Shown: positions 36,362-45,226 of the stretch, piece after piece
How the letters are laid out: every line of letters begins with the position of its first letter
Numbering within the stretch: position 1 is the first letter of the stretch
Source of the DNA: Actinopolyspora xinjiangensis
Lineage (GTDB): Bacteria; Actinomycetota; Actinomycetes; Mycobacteriales; Pseudonocardiaceae
Length of the DNA: 64,000 nucleotides
Assembly (NCBI RefSeq): GCF_900104475.1
Contig: NZ_FNJR01000003.1
Location: 288,917-352,916, forward strand
Direction: 5' to 3'
Notes under the pieces: generated by a model
Told to the model about the DNA's origin: nothing
Seen by the model: only the letters and a program-made list of their open reading frames with translations
Database searches by the model: none
Made by a program: the position numbers and the translations under genes

Positions 36362-37060
36362 GTGTCTGCAATCGAGGACGTAGGGACGCTCATGCGAGCG
36401 GCTAGGCTGGACGCTGGCCTATCGCTGTCCCGGATGGCTGAGCTGACGCACTTCTCAAAGCCCTACCTCGGGCAAGTCGAGACCGGGACACGTACGGCAA
36501 CGATGGACGTAGTAGACGCCTACGAGCGCGTGTTAGGGGCCGGTATGTGGCGTAAGGAGATCACCCACCCAGGACTAACCAGGATCAAGGGAGAACAGCG
36601 CCTTTCCGCTCTCGTCCACTCGATTCGCTCGGGTAGTCCGGATGTATTCAGCAAGCGCCCTACGGCTCACGCCACGGATGTGGCGGTGGGAACTCGGATG
36701 GACCCGGACGGTATCCGGCAGTTCCGTCAGTGGATGACCGAAGGTGAGACGGCAACGCTGCGGACGAACTCCCTCAGCGTGCTGGCCAAGCTTCCTGGCC
36801 GTGAGAACGCGGAACTGGTCGTTCAGGTACTCGAAGAGGACCCGAAGGTTCGGCGGTTGTGCCTCGCCTCGGACATCTCCCGATTGACTCAGGTGGATTG
36901 GAAGACAGCGCTACGGGTAGCCGACGACCTTCCGTCGCACCCGGAACCGAGGAAGCTCGCGCGGAAGGCAGCAAAGGAAGCTGTAGACCCCAAGGACACA
37001 GAGAGCCGCTGGTGTGGCTCGTACATGCTGCGGCACCTCGCCCCAGTAGTAGGCCGCTGA
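36362..37060 (+). CDS. XRE-family helix-turn-helix regulator
   Basis: 232 residues. The first 65 hold a Cro/C1-type HTH (LMRAARLDAGLSLSRMAELT, SKPYLGQVETGTRTAT). The remainder is a helical domain with HEAT-like character (ENAELVVQVLEEDPKVRRLC, LTQVDWKTALRVADDLPSHP). GTG start. It is the only intact regulator on the insertion and probably controls itself and the divergent cysteine-motif gene. It may be a maintenance regulator of the element. Confidence 0.85.
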   Translation: MSAIEDVGTLMRAARLDAGLSLSRMAELTHFSKPYLGQVETGTRTATMDVVDAYERVLGAGMWRKEITHPGLTRIKGEQRLSALVHSIRSGSPDVFSKRPTAHATDVAVGTRMDPDGIRQFRQWMTEGETATLRTNSLSVLAKLPGRENAELVVQVLEEDPKVRRLCLASDISRLTQVDWKTALRVADDLPSHPEPRKLARKAAKEAVDPKDTESRWCGSYMLRHLAPVVGR

Positions 37061-37153
37061 TCGCTTACAGCGGCTCTCAAAGATCCGTGAGTTAGCCACA
37101 GACGACCAACTACAACCGCGTAAGGGACAAGATCGCCCCCCCTGAAACGAGAG

Positions 37154-37181
37154 AACCCCCGGCCGATCAAGGCCGGGGGTT
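37154..37181 (+). terminator. Strong terminator after the XRE gene
   Basis: An 11-bp perfect stem (AACCCCCGGCC / GGCCGGGGGTT) with a 6-base loop is followed by TCGTTGTATT. Confidence 0.9.
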
Positions 37182-37905
37182 CGTTGTATTCTCTCAATGC
37201 CACTATCAAGAATACGGTGCTGAGCATAGCACGGAATATGCTTCCCTCCGTGGTCGCTCCGGGCAGGTCACGGGCAGGGTGTAAGTCCCGGCCACGGTTC
37301 ACAGCCGTGAGGCTCCCGGTTAGAGCGGGTGAAGCTCGCGCGTCAGGCAACGCACGATCTAGGCGAACCCGGCCGTGTAAGTGGTAAGCCCTGGCGCTCA
37401 TGCTCGTGTAGCCCGGCCATCATCCCGGCACTGCGCGTAACCCCCGGATCGGTGAGCCCTTAATCCGGCTCACGGGGTGAGTCTCCCGATACAAGACACG
37501 GTGTACCGGAGTCGTTCCCTTCGACTGCTCACCTCCCCTTGGACTCGGGTGAGCTGTGCCTGTTTCACGGCTTGCTCGTGTTCAGGGGGGAACGCAGCCC
37601 AACGTGTCCAACGGACCCCGGTAGCTGTGGGGAAGGTTCCTTGTCAATCTCCGAACCACCGAGCGACCGGCAGCAGAGACGGCGGCTTGGTTCCGGGGCT
37701 GAGTTGTGCCTGTCGGGGGTTGCAGTCTGAGACCGGGTTCAGCCCCGGTGTTTGGGAGGTCTCTGAACCTCACGGGGTCAGCACCGAGTCAGCACAAGAG
37801 AGGTCACGAGAGGTAAAAAGCGATAACCAACAGGTAAGACAAAGCTGTTAAAACTCCATCTCACCTGCTGATTTGACTTCTATATCCAGGGATGATAATA
37901 CATTT
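37182..37905. other. About 700 bases of structured non-coding DNA
   Basis: No frame on either strand looks coding. The stretch contains many local hairpins, for example CACGG-N7-CCGTG (about 37293-37309), GTGAGCC-N8-GGCTCAC (about 37452-37473) and AGTCG-N7-CGACT (about 37511-37527), and repeated GTGTAAG-like words. It lies between a strong terminator and the right end of the insertion. A structured RNA, a recombination/replication locus or a decayed ribozyme are possible; I match it to no known RNA family. Confidence 0.4.
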
Positions 37906-38134
37906 TTGTGTCAGCACGAATGTAGGCACACTTGGTCTCAGCGTGCAGCGCGACCCCCATCAGCTCCTTGTACTTGTTGGGGATCAACGTCTGGTCGAGC
38001 TCCAGGCGCTTGAACAGCTCCCACTCCGGGGCCAACAGCTCGTCCGGGATACGGGAGAAGAAGCTGGGAACCAGGCCGAGGGTCTCCCTGATGTCGGCCT
38101 CCACCTCAGCCCTGGTCAGTGTTGTGGTCGTCAT
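37880..38134 (-). pseudogene. N-terminal half of the split AhpD-like gene
   Basis: From ATG 38134 (ribosome site GGTGGGAGGC) the frame reads TTTTLTRAEVEADIRETLG and ends its original part with LMGVALHAETKCAY at the direct repeat (37923). The last 14 codons to 37880 come from the insertion. The product would keep only the first cysteine of the CxxC pair and is almost surely inactive. Confidence 0.88.
37923..37932. repeat. Direct repeat flanking the insertion, right copy
   Basis: Exact copy of the TAGGCACACT at 34247-34256. Confidence 0.85.
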
Positions 38135-38396
38135 GCCTCCCACCTGCTCTTTCCGCCACGCGACCGTTCGGTGGGCCGGGGCCGTCGTGGTCACACCACC
38201 ACGCGGCGCTCGGTGCCACGTCCGGCCGAGAGCTCACCTCCGGTAACCATCACGACGCATCCATCGTGTGGCGGGGAACCGACCGACACCAGAGTCTTCC
38301 GCCCCGAGTTCTCCGAAGCCGGACCCGGCCCTCCGGTTTGATCGGGACCCACCGCGGGTATGCGGTAACGGACGGAACCGAGCAGTTGGGAACGCG

Positions 38397-39734
38397 ATGG
38401 GACGAAACCGAGTAGTGATCGTCGGGGGCGGTTTCGCCGGTTACCACGCGGCCGAGCGACTCACCCGGAACACCCACCCCGGGGAAACCGAGATCGTCCT
38501 CGTCAACCCCACCGACTACTTCCTGTACCTGCCACTGCTGCCCGAGGTGGCCGCCGGGATCCTCGATCCGCGCGCGATCACGGTGTCCCTGCCTGGCACG
38601 CTGCCCGCCGTCCGGCTGGTGCTGGGCGAGGTCACCGCGATCGATCCGGATGCCCGTCACCTCACCTACACCGACCCGGAGGACAACACCGGGTCGGTGA
38701 CCTTCGACAACTTGGTTCTGGCCGCGGGCAGCGTCAACAAGCTCCTGCCGATCCCCGGTCTCGCCACGCACGGGCACGGTTTCCGGGGTGTGCCCGAAGC
38801 GCTGTACTTCAGGGATCACGTCACCAGGCAGATCGAGCTCGCCGCCGCGACCTCCGACCAGGCCGAGCGGGACGCCCGCTGCACGTTCGTGGTGGTCGGA
38901 GCTGGATACACCGGGACCGAGATCGCCGCCCAGGGCCCCGAGTTCACCCGGATGCTGGCGGCGCGGCACCCGGAGCTGCGCGACCAGCCGATCCGCTGGA
39001 AGCTGCTCGATGTGGCCCCTCGCGTGCTTCCCGGGCTGGACGGACGGTTGTCGCGCACGGCCACCGAGGTGCTTCGCAGGCGGGGTGTCGAGCTGCTGAC
39101 CGAAACCTCGATCAGCGAAGCCACCGACAGCGGCGTCACCCTCGACGACGGGCAACAGGTGCCGACACGTTCGTTGATCTGGTGCGTGGGGGTGCGTCCC
39201 GACCCGCTGGTGCGCTCACTCGGGCTGCGGACCACCGAGGGCAGGCTCGCGGTCGACGAGACGCTGACCGTGCCCGGATATCCGCACGTCTTCGCCTGCG
39301 GCGACGCCGCCGGGGTTCCCGACCGCACCAACCCTGGGCAGCTCACGGCAATGACCGCCCAGCACGCCACGCGCCAGGGAAAGTTGGCCGGGGCCAACGT
39401 GCTGGCCTCGCTGCGGGGTGAGCGGCTGAGCCGCTACCGGCATCGCGACCTGGGGTTCGTCGTGGACCTCGGGGCGCGTGAGGCCGCGGCCAACCCCCTG
39501 CACGTTCCGCTGTCCGGCCTCGCCGCCAAAGCCGTCACCCGGGGATACCACCTCATGGCGATGCCGAAGAACCGGCTGCGGGTAGCCGTCGACTGGCTGC
39601 TGGAGGCCACCACCGAGCGGCAGGGGGTGCAGCTGGGCATGGTCCGCTCCGGCACCGTCCCGCTGGACACCGCCTCCCCCGAGCTGCCGAACCTGCGCGG
39701 CGAGCGGCGGGAGCAGAGTTCGCTCCGAACCTGA
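38397..39734 (+). CDS. ndh: Type II NADH dehydrogenase (NDH-2)
   Basis: About 445 residues. FAD-binding Rossmann motif VVIVGGGFAGYHAAERL at the N-terminus, second NAD-binding motif VVVGAGYTGTEIA near residue 170, and the FAD-closing motif HVFACGDAAGVPD. It transfers electrons from NADH to quinone without proton pumping, at the inner face of the membrane. ATG 38397 is chosen over the frame start at 38268 because it places the FAD motif at the N-terminus as in the family. Paralogues act on other quinones, so the electron acceptor is inferred. Confidence 0.85.
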   Translation: MGRNRVVIVGGGFAGYHAAERLTRNTHPGETEIVLVNPTDYFLYLPLLPEVAAGILDPRAITVSLPGTLPAVRLVLGEVTAIDPDARHLTYTDPEDNTGSVTFDNLVLAAGSVNKLLPIPGLATHGHGFRGVPEALYFRDHVTRQIELAAATSDQAERDARCTFVVVGAGYTGTEIAAQGPEFTRMLAARHPELRDQPIRWKLLDVAPRVLPGLDGRLSRTATEVLRRRGVELLTETSISEATDSGVTLDDGQQVPTRSLIWCVGVRPDPLVRSLGLRTTEGRLAVDETLTVPGYPHVFACGDAAGVPDRTNPGQLTAMTAQHATRQGKLAGANVLASLRGERLSRYRHRDLGFVVDLGAREAAANPLHVPLSGLAAKAVTRGYHLMAMPKNRLRVAVDWLLEATTERQGVQLGMVRSGTVPLDTASPELPNLRGERREQSSLRT

Positions 39735-39802
39735 AAGAACAGCCTCGTCCCGGACGGGCCACACGGTCGGGAGTGGTTCCGGCCGATACCGCGCCGCCGT
39801 GC

Positions 39803-40507
39803 TCACCGGTCGGCGGGAGCATCGAAGCGCCACGACGCCACGAAATAGCCCACCCCGTAAGGCGCCTGGTAGTCGAGCAGTTCGCCCTCCGGGGACCGTC
39901 CCTCGGCAGCTCCGGCGAGAACCTGCCAGGTGGGGCGCCCCGCCACCAACAGCCGCTCGGCGGCCTTCGGGTCCAACGCGGCGAGCGCGGCGGTGTCCCC
40001 GCCCCGCAGCGCCTCGGCGACGTGGTCGTCGAGGGGCACCGCGTCGGGGTCGAGGAACCCGGGGGAACGCTCCGTGCGGCACGCCGAACCGTCCCCCAGC
40101 ACCATCAGCGCCACGCGAGGCGCGAGCCCGGCGAGCCGCTCCCCCAGTTCGAGGCAGTCCGCCGGAGCGGTTCCCCACCCCACCGAACGGAACTCGGTGC
40201 TCACCAGCTCGGTGCGGGAACCGAGCAGCCAGCGCCCGATCGTCAACGACAACGGCAGCCGGACACCCCCGTCGCCGAAGGTCATGTCCACCCCGTGGGG
40301 AAGCAGGGTACCCCGCACGTCCGAGCCGTGGCAGGCAGTGCGCTCGTCCCCGCCGAGCACGACCAGCAGGTCGGGTCCGGCGTCGAACAACCGGGTAACC
40401 GCCCGCTCGCAGTTGGTCCGCATCCCGTCGAGGTCTGCCGAACGACGCCCGGCGACTTCGGGGACCAGCACCGGCGGGTGGGGAAAGATTCCGGCTGCTA
40501 CCAGCAT
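39803..40507 (-). CDS. Class III extradiol dioxygenase-like protein
   Basis: 234 residues. The opening VAAGIFPHPPVLVPEVAG and the segments LLVVLGGDERTACHGSD and LMVLGDGSACRTERSPGFLD fit the LigB/MEMO-like superfamily that is common and uncharacterised in actinomycetes. Few metal ligands are preserved, so enzymatic activity is doubtful. It overlaps the gpgS end by ten bases and forms a unit with it. Confidence 0.7.
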   Translation of the reverse strand: MLVAAGIFPHPPVLVPEVAGRRSADLDGMRTNCERAVTRLFDAGPDLLVVLGGDERTACHGSDVRGTLLPHGVDMTFGDGGVRLPLSLTIGRWLLGSRTELVSTEFRSVGWGTAPADCLELGERLAGLAPRVALMVLGDGSACRTERSPGFLDPDAVPLDDHVAEALRGGDTAALAALDPKAAERLLVAGRPTWQVLAGAAEGRSPEGELLDYQAPYGVGYFVASWRFDAPADR

Positions 40508-41535
40508 GTTCGCCTCACATCACTCGCGTCCGGTGGCGTCCGGCTGCCCGCTCCTCGCGTCTGGCTCTCCCGAAGGTTTCGCAGCGGTGGGCGCTCCGCG
40601 GTCGGGATCGCCTGCTCGTGGGGCACCCATTCCGACTCGAGCTGCACGAACTGGGTGTAGGAAACCTCGGTGCCCGAACCGCCGGGGACCTCGGCCGGAT
40701 GAGGGTGCCCCTCGGTGCGGGACAAGGCGGCGGCCAGGATCTGTCGGGACATGACCCCCAGCTGCAACAGCCCCCGATTGCGGTGCTTGCGCACGCCGAG
40801 GTTGACCTGAGCCAGCCCGTCGAGCCCGTACCGGTCGTAGGCGTCGATCAGCAGTCCCGTCTCCACCCCGTAACCGGGCGCGAAGGGCACCGCCTCCAGG
40901 AACTCCCGCCTGGCGGCGTACTCTCCCCCCAGCGGCTGGATCACGCCGGCCAGGTCCGGCCGCACCGACGACAGCACGGGACGCGCGAGCAGTTCGGTGA
41001 CTCGCCCCCCTCCCTCTGCCTGCTGCAGGCCCTCCCTCGGCAGGCGCAGTGGACGCCGATAGAACCCTTTGACCAGCACCGGCTCCGGTCGGGTGAGCAG
41101 CGGCCCCAGCAGGGCCGGGACGAAACCGGCGTCGAAGTCGACCAGGTCGGAGTCCAGGAACACCAGGACGTCACCGGAGACGGCGGCCAACGAGCGCCAC
41201 AGCACCTCGCCCTTACCCGCCCGTGGTTCGAACTCGGTGAGCACGTCCTCGCGGCTCACCACGCTGGCTCCCGCCCACGAGGCGCGTTCACGGGTGTTGT
41301 CGGTGGAACCGGAGTCGAGCACCACGATCTCGTCGACCAGGGGTGGCCGATCGCCCTCCGGCTCGGCCAGCGGCGCGAGGGCGGTGACGATGGGGGCGAT
41401 CGTGTCCTGCTCGTTCAACGCGGGCAACACGACACTGACGCGGGTCCGCCCCTTGAGCGGTGCCAGTCGCTCGACCGACCACGACGGTTCCTGCCAGCTA
41501 CGGGCGGCGAACCACCGTTCAGCCTCGGGCGTCAT
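40498..41535 (-). CDS. gpgS: Glucosyl-3-phosphoglycerate synthase
   Basis: 345 residues with a GT-A glycosyltransferase fold (GT81): VSVVLPALNEQDTIAPIV, VVLDSGSTDNTRE, the metal motif in VFLDSDLVDFD and GGEYAARREFLEAVPFAPGY. It transfers glucose to 3-phosphoglycerate, the first step of glucosylglycerate and methylglucose lipopolysaccharide synthesis. The neighbouring folP2-like gene is the same partner as in mycobacteria (Rv1207-Rv1208). Confidence 0.93.
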   Translation of the reverse strand: MTPEAERWFAARSWQEPSWSVERLAPLKGRTRVSVVLPALNEQDTIAPIVTALAPLAEPEGDRPPLVDEIVVLDSGSTDNTRERASWAGASVVSREDVLTEFEPRAGKGEVLWRSLAAVSGDVLVFLDSDLVDFDAGFVPALLGPLLTRPEPVLVKGFYRRPLRLPREGLQQAEGGGRVTELLARPVLSSVRPDLAGVIQPLGGEYAARREFLEAVPFAPGYGVETGLLIDAYDRYGLDGLAQVNLGVRKHRNRGLLQLGVMSRQILAAALSRTEGHPHPAEVPGGSGTEVSYTQFVQLESEWVPHEQAIPTAERPPLRNLRESQTRGAGSRTPPDASDVRRTCW

Positions 41536-41601
41536 ACGTCTCCCAGCAGCTCGGGTCCTCGCAACGACCTCCGGACGTCGCCGTCGATCGGCTCGGAGGG
41601 A

Positions 41602-42480
41602 TCACACCAGTCCACGCATGGTCGAAGCCGGTTCCCGGTCCCCGGTGATGCCCGCGACCATGTCCAGCACCTGGCGCGTCTGGCGTACTTCGTGGGCCCG
41701 GAACACGGCCGCACCGTCCCTGGCCGCCAGCGCGGTGGCGGCCAGTGTGCCCGTCACGCGTTCGGACAGTTCCGTGCCCAGCGTCTCACCCACGAAGTCC
41801 TTGTTCGACAGCGCCATCAGCACCGGCCATCCGGTGGCGACCAGCTCGTCGGTGTGCCGCAGCAGGGCCAGACTGTGCCGGGTGTTCTTGCCGAAGTCGT
41901 GGGTCGGATCGATGAGGATGCCGTCCTCGGGAACCCCGAGCTCGGCCGCCCGCTCGGCCTGTCGCGTGGTCTCCCGGATCACGGAGCGCACCACGTTCTC
42001 GTAGCGCACGCGGTGCGGGCGGGTGCGCGGGACGGCCCCGCCGGTGTGGGAGCACACGTACCCCGCCCGGAACTCGGCGGCCACCTCGACCAGCTTCGGA
42101 TCGGCTCCGGCCCAGGTGTCGTTGAGCAGGTCCGCTCCCCGCGCACACACCGCCCTGCCCACCTCGTGGCGCCACGTGTCAACGCTGATCACCAGGTCGG
42201 GGAAGTGCCGCCGCACCTCGGCCACGAAGGGGGCGGTGCGCTCGACCTCCTCGTCCACGTCCACGACGGTTCCGGGACCGGCCTTCACACCGCCGATGTC
42301 GACGATGTCCGCGCCGTCGGAGACGGCCTCGTCGACCGCGGCCAGTGCCGCGTCGAACTCGAACGTCCTCCCCCTGTCGTAGAAGGAGTCCGGTGTGCGG
42401 TTCACGATCGCCATGACCAGTGGGCACCGGACGCCGAGCTCACGTCCCCGAAAGCGCACGGTCGTCCGCATATCCACCAA
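41602..42480 (-). CDS. folP2: Dihydropteroate synthase-like protein (FolP2 type)
   Basis: About 290 residues. DHPS signatures are present: MAIVNRTPDSFYDRG, DIVDIGGVKAGPG and LIDPTHDFGKNTRHSL. Its linkage to gpgS points to the FolP2 group; M. tuberculosis FolP2 lacks measurable DHPS activity, so the role here is open. Start choice is ambiguous: TTG 42480, GTG 42477 or ATG 42471 all fit the GAGGCGGA site. Confidence 0.85.
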   Translation of the reverse strand: MVDMRTTVRFRGRELGVRCPLVMAIVNRTPDSFYDRGRTFEFDAALAAVDEAVSDGADIVDIGGVKAGPGTVVDVDEEVERTAPFVAEVRRHFPDLVISVDTWRHEVGRAVCARGADLLNDTWAGADPKLVEVAAEFRAGYVCSHTGGAVPRTRPHRVRYENVVRSVIRETTRQAERAAELGVPEDGILIDPTHDFGKNTRHSLALLRHTDELVATGWPVLMALSNKDFVGETLGTELSERVTGTLAATALAARDGAAVFRAHEVRQTRQVLDMVAGITGDREPASTMRGLV

Positions 42481-42609
42481 TCCGCCTCGTCGGAACCATC
42501 ACCCCGACCAATGTGCCACATCGAGCGGTGGGGGCGGCCCCAGCTGCCGTGCTCACTTCCGGAAGCGGTGTCACTTCTCTCCCGCCGCCGCACCACCCGA
42601 CCAGGGTGA

Positions 42610-43401
42610 TCAACGGGGCTCCTCCAGGCGCCGGACGGCCTGGGCGGTGTGGTAGCGCAGCAACAGGGCGTCGGCGGCCCGCACGACCGAGCGCAGCCGG
42701 AGCCGTCTGTCCGCGTCCTCCACGAGGTCGCTGACGATCCGCCCGGCGCCGGAACCGGCCAGCAACGGGGAAACGGTCAGGCACACCTCGTCGACGAGTC
42801 CGTTGGCGAGCATCCTGCCGAACAGTCCGGGACCGCCCTCGCAGACGATCCGCCGCCAGCCGCGCCGACCGAACTCGGCCACGGCCCCGGAGAGGTCGAC
42901 CTCCCACTCACCGGCCATGAGCACCTCGGCCCCCGCCGCCCGGTAGGCCTGGACACGTTCCCGCCCCGCGGTGGCGCACGTGACCACCAGGGTGGGAACC
43001 TCGGTGTCGGTGATCACCCCGGCGTCCGGTGGCAGGGCTCCCCGGGTGACCACGGCGAGCGGTGGCACGTCGGAGCGGCCCAGCGCACGACGGCGCCTTA
43101 CCCGCTCGGCGGTGCGGGAGACCCCGCCGTAGCCCTCCGCCACCGCCGTGCCCGCACCGACGAGCACCACGTCGGCGAGGTCGCGCACCAGTTCGAAGAC
43201 CACTCCGTCGGCGGGGTGTCCCAGACCGCCACTGCGCCCCTCGATGCTGGAGGCCCCGTCGACACTGGTCACGAAATTGACTCTCGTCCACGGGTGGGTC
43301 AGCGACTCGGGGTACGCGTAGCTCGAAGCCAGTTCCTCCACGTCGAGGTCGCGACTGCGTTCCACGTCCCGCACGAACACCGCGGCCCCTTTCGTCGGCA
43401 C
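42610..43401 (-). CDS. Pyrimidine reductase family protein (RibD C-terminal / DHFR-like)
   Basis: 263 residues. Recognisable segments are HPWTRVNFVTSVDGASSIEG, VVLVGAGTAVAEGYGG and RIVCEGGPGLFGRML, which form the NADPH and ligand site of RibD-C reductases. It may reduce a riboflavin-type pyrimidine intermediate; actinomycetes usually have several copies, so the true substrate is uncertain. Confidence 0.85.
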   Translation of the reverse strand: MPTKGAAVFVRDVERSRDLDVEELASSYAYPESLTHPWTRVNFVTSVDGASSIEGRSGGLGHPADGVVFELVRDLADVVLVGAGTAVAEGYGGVSRTAERVRRRRALGRSDVPPLAVVTRGALPPDAGVITDTEVPTLVVTCATAGRERVQAYRAAGAEVLMAGEWEVDLSGAVAEFGRRGWRRIVCEGGPGLFGRMLANGLVDEVCLTVSPLLAGSGAGRIVSDLVEDADRRLRLRSVVRAADALLLRYHTAQAVRRLEEPR

Positions 43402-43569
43402 TCCAGGCCGTGTACCACCGGCACGATCCTACTCACGAGTCGGTCGGAGCGGCTCACTCACCACCGCGCGGTCGAAGTACGAGAGGAACTCCGGAAACCG
43501 ACGGCAGCGGGGCGTCGCTGGTGGCGAGCGGTTCGTCGAGCACGGCAGAGCTCGGGGACAATCGGGCCC

Positions 43570-43782
43570 ATGGAGGACGTGGAGATCGACGAGGGCACCA
43601 TCCGTCTCGGACAACTGCTGAAGCTGGCGGGCCTGGTCGAGAACGGTGGGGAGGCGAAGAGCCTGATCCAGGACGGCGAGGTCATGGTCAACGAGCTGCC
43701 GGAGACCCGGCGGGGACGGCAGCTGTCACCGGGTGACCGCGTCAGCGTCGGCTCGGAGACCGTGCGGGTCACCTCGGCCTGA
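43570..43782 (+). CDS. S4 RNA-binding domain protein
   Basis: 70 residues. The S4 fold is clear: IRLGQLLKLAGLVENGGEAK followed by SLIQDGEVMVNELPETRRGR and GDRVSVGSETVRV. Proteins of this size (YaaA/RlbA-like) bind structured RNA, often rRNA. The much longer frame that begins at 42649 is a shadow. Confidence 0.9.
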   Translation: MEDVEIDEGTIRLGQLLKLAGLVENGGEAKSLIQDGEVMVNELPETRRGRQLSPGDRVSVGSETVRVTSA

Positions 43783-43882
43783 ATGGCCCGGTGTAACGAA
43801 CGCGACATACCGGAACAAGGCGGTGCCGCGCTCGTGTTGTCGTCGCCGAAGCCGTTGTTCCACCGCCCCGGGAGGTCGGGCC

Positions 43883-44971
43883 ATGCAGTTCGGAGTCTTC
43901 ACCGTCGGCGACGTCACGCCGGACCCGACCACCAACCGAACCCCCACCGAGCACGAGCGGATCAAGGCGATGGTGACCATCGCCCGCAAGGCCGAGGAGA
44001 TCGGGCTGGACGTGTTCGCCACCGGCGAGCACCACAACCCGCCGTTCGTGCCCTCATCCCCGACCACCATGCTGGGCCACGTCGCCGCCCACACCGAGCG
44101 GCTGGTCCTGTCGACCTCGACGACGCTGATCACCACGAACGATCCGGTCAAGATCGCCGAGGATTTCGCCATGCTGCAGCACCTGGCGGACGGCCGGGTG
44201 GACCTCATGCTCGGCCGAGGCAACCAGGCTCCGGTGTATCCCTGGTTCGGGCAGGACATCCGCCAGGGGATACCGCTGGCGATCGAGAACTACCACCTGC
44301 TGCACCGGCTCTGGCGCGAGGACGTCGTGGACTGGCAGGGCGAGTTCCGCACCCCGCTGCGGGGCTTCACTGCCACACCGCGTCCCCTGGACGGCCTGCC
44401 GCCGTTCGTCTGGCACGGTTCCATCCGGAGCCCGGAGATCGCGGAGCAGGCCGCCTACTACGGCGACGGTTTCTTCCACAATCACATCTTCTGGCCTCCC
44501 GAGCACACCAAACGGATGGTCGAGCTGTACCGGCAGCGCTTCGAGCACTACGGACACGGCGCGGCGGACCAGGCGATCGTCGGCCTGGGAGGCCAGGTGT
44601 TCATGCGCCCCAACTCCCAGGACGCGGTGGCCGAGTTCCGGCCCTACTTCGACGACGCCCCGGTCTACGGCGGCGGCCCCTCGCTCGAGGAGTTCATGTC
44701 CCAGACCCCGCTGACGGTCGGCAGCCCCCAACAGGTCATCGACCGCACGCTTTCCTTCCGTGAGTACGTCGGCGACTACCAGCGCCAGCTGTTCCTCATC
44801 GACCACGCGGGGCTGCCACTCAAAACCGTGCTGGAGCAGATGGACATGCTCGGCGAGGAGGTGCTGCCGGTGCTGCGCGAGGAGTTCGACGCCCGCAAGC
44901 CCTCGCACGTGCCCGAGGCGCCCACGCACGACTCCCGGCTGCGGGCGCGGCAGGGGGAAGCGGTGAACTGA
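43883..44971 (+). CDS. LLM-class flavin-dependent oxidoreductase
   Basis: 362 residues of the luciferase-like monooxygenase family: FGVFTVGDVTPDPTT at the start, GLDVFATGEHHNPPFVPSSP, LVLSTSTTLITTNDP and DGRVDLMLGRGNQAPVYPWF. It uses reduced FMN or F420. ATG 43883 follows a GGGAGG site. The C-terminal 25 residues are polar. Substrate unknown. Confidence 0.9.
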   Translation: MQFGVFTVGDVTPDPTTNRTPTEHERIKAMVTIARKAEEIGLDVFATGEHHNPPFVPSSPTTMLGHVAAHTERLVLSTSTTLITTNDPVKIAEDFAMLQHLADGRVDLMLGRGNQAPVYPWFGQDIRQGIPLAIENYHLLHRLWREDVVDWQGEFRTPLRGFTATPRPLDGLPPFVWHGSIRSPEIAEQAAYYGDGFFHNHIFWPPEHTKRMVELYRQRFEHYGHGAADQAIVGLGGQVFMRPNSQDAVAEFRPYFDDAPVYGGGPSLEEFMSQTPLTVGSPQQVIDRTLSFREYVGDYQRQLFLIDHAGLPLKTVLEQMDMLGEEVLPVLREEFDARKPSHVPEAPTHDSRLRARQGEAVN

Positions 44972-45226
44972 ACGCCGCGCCACGACCACGGCCGCGGTCC
45001 CGACGGGAGAAGACGCCACTTCCGTCACCGGACGCCCCGCGGCAAGAGCGAGGAAGTACCGCGACGGCGCCGACCGCTCCCGCCGTGACTACGGGTTCAT
45101 CCCGACTCCGTGCCCGGTCGGGCGGACGCCACCGTTACGACACGCCCGAACGAGTGCGTGGCCCCACCCGCTTCCGGCCGGGCTGGAACTGGCCCGGCCG
45201 GGAGCGCCGCTGCCCACCGGCGCCGT

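Larger units (their letters stand above)
34257..37922. mobile_element. 3.67-kb insertion in the AhpD-like gene
   Basis: The segment separates the two halves of one gene and is bounded by 10-bp direct repeats. Imperfect terminal inverted repeats lie just inside (GTTCAGACACAA at 34258-34269; GTGCTGACACAA on the minus strand at 37917-37906; 10 of 12 identical). It contains a decayed IS30, a small unknown gene, two small cysteine-motif genes, an XRE regulator and a non-coding stretch. No intact transposase or integrase is present, so it must have been mobilised in trans or has decayed. GC content is visibly lower than in its surroundings. Confidence 0.85.

Noticed and set aside
35401-37900. Group II intron or IStron idea, from a GTGCGACG word at 35403 and the structured right end
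   Set aside because: There is no reverse transcriptase frame, and I could not find a convincing domain V or intron-like 3' end; the 5' word alone is weak.
37182-37905. IS605/TnpB-type guide RNA or HEARO RNA
   Set aside because: No TnpB, IscB or HNH protein is encoded on the element, and the right end has an inverted repeat unlike IS605 ends.
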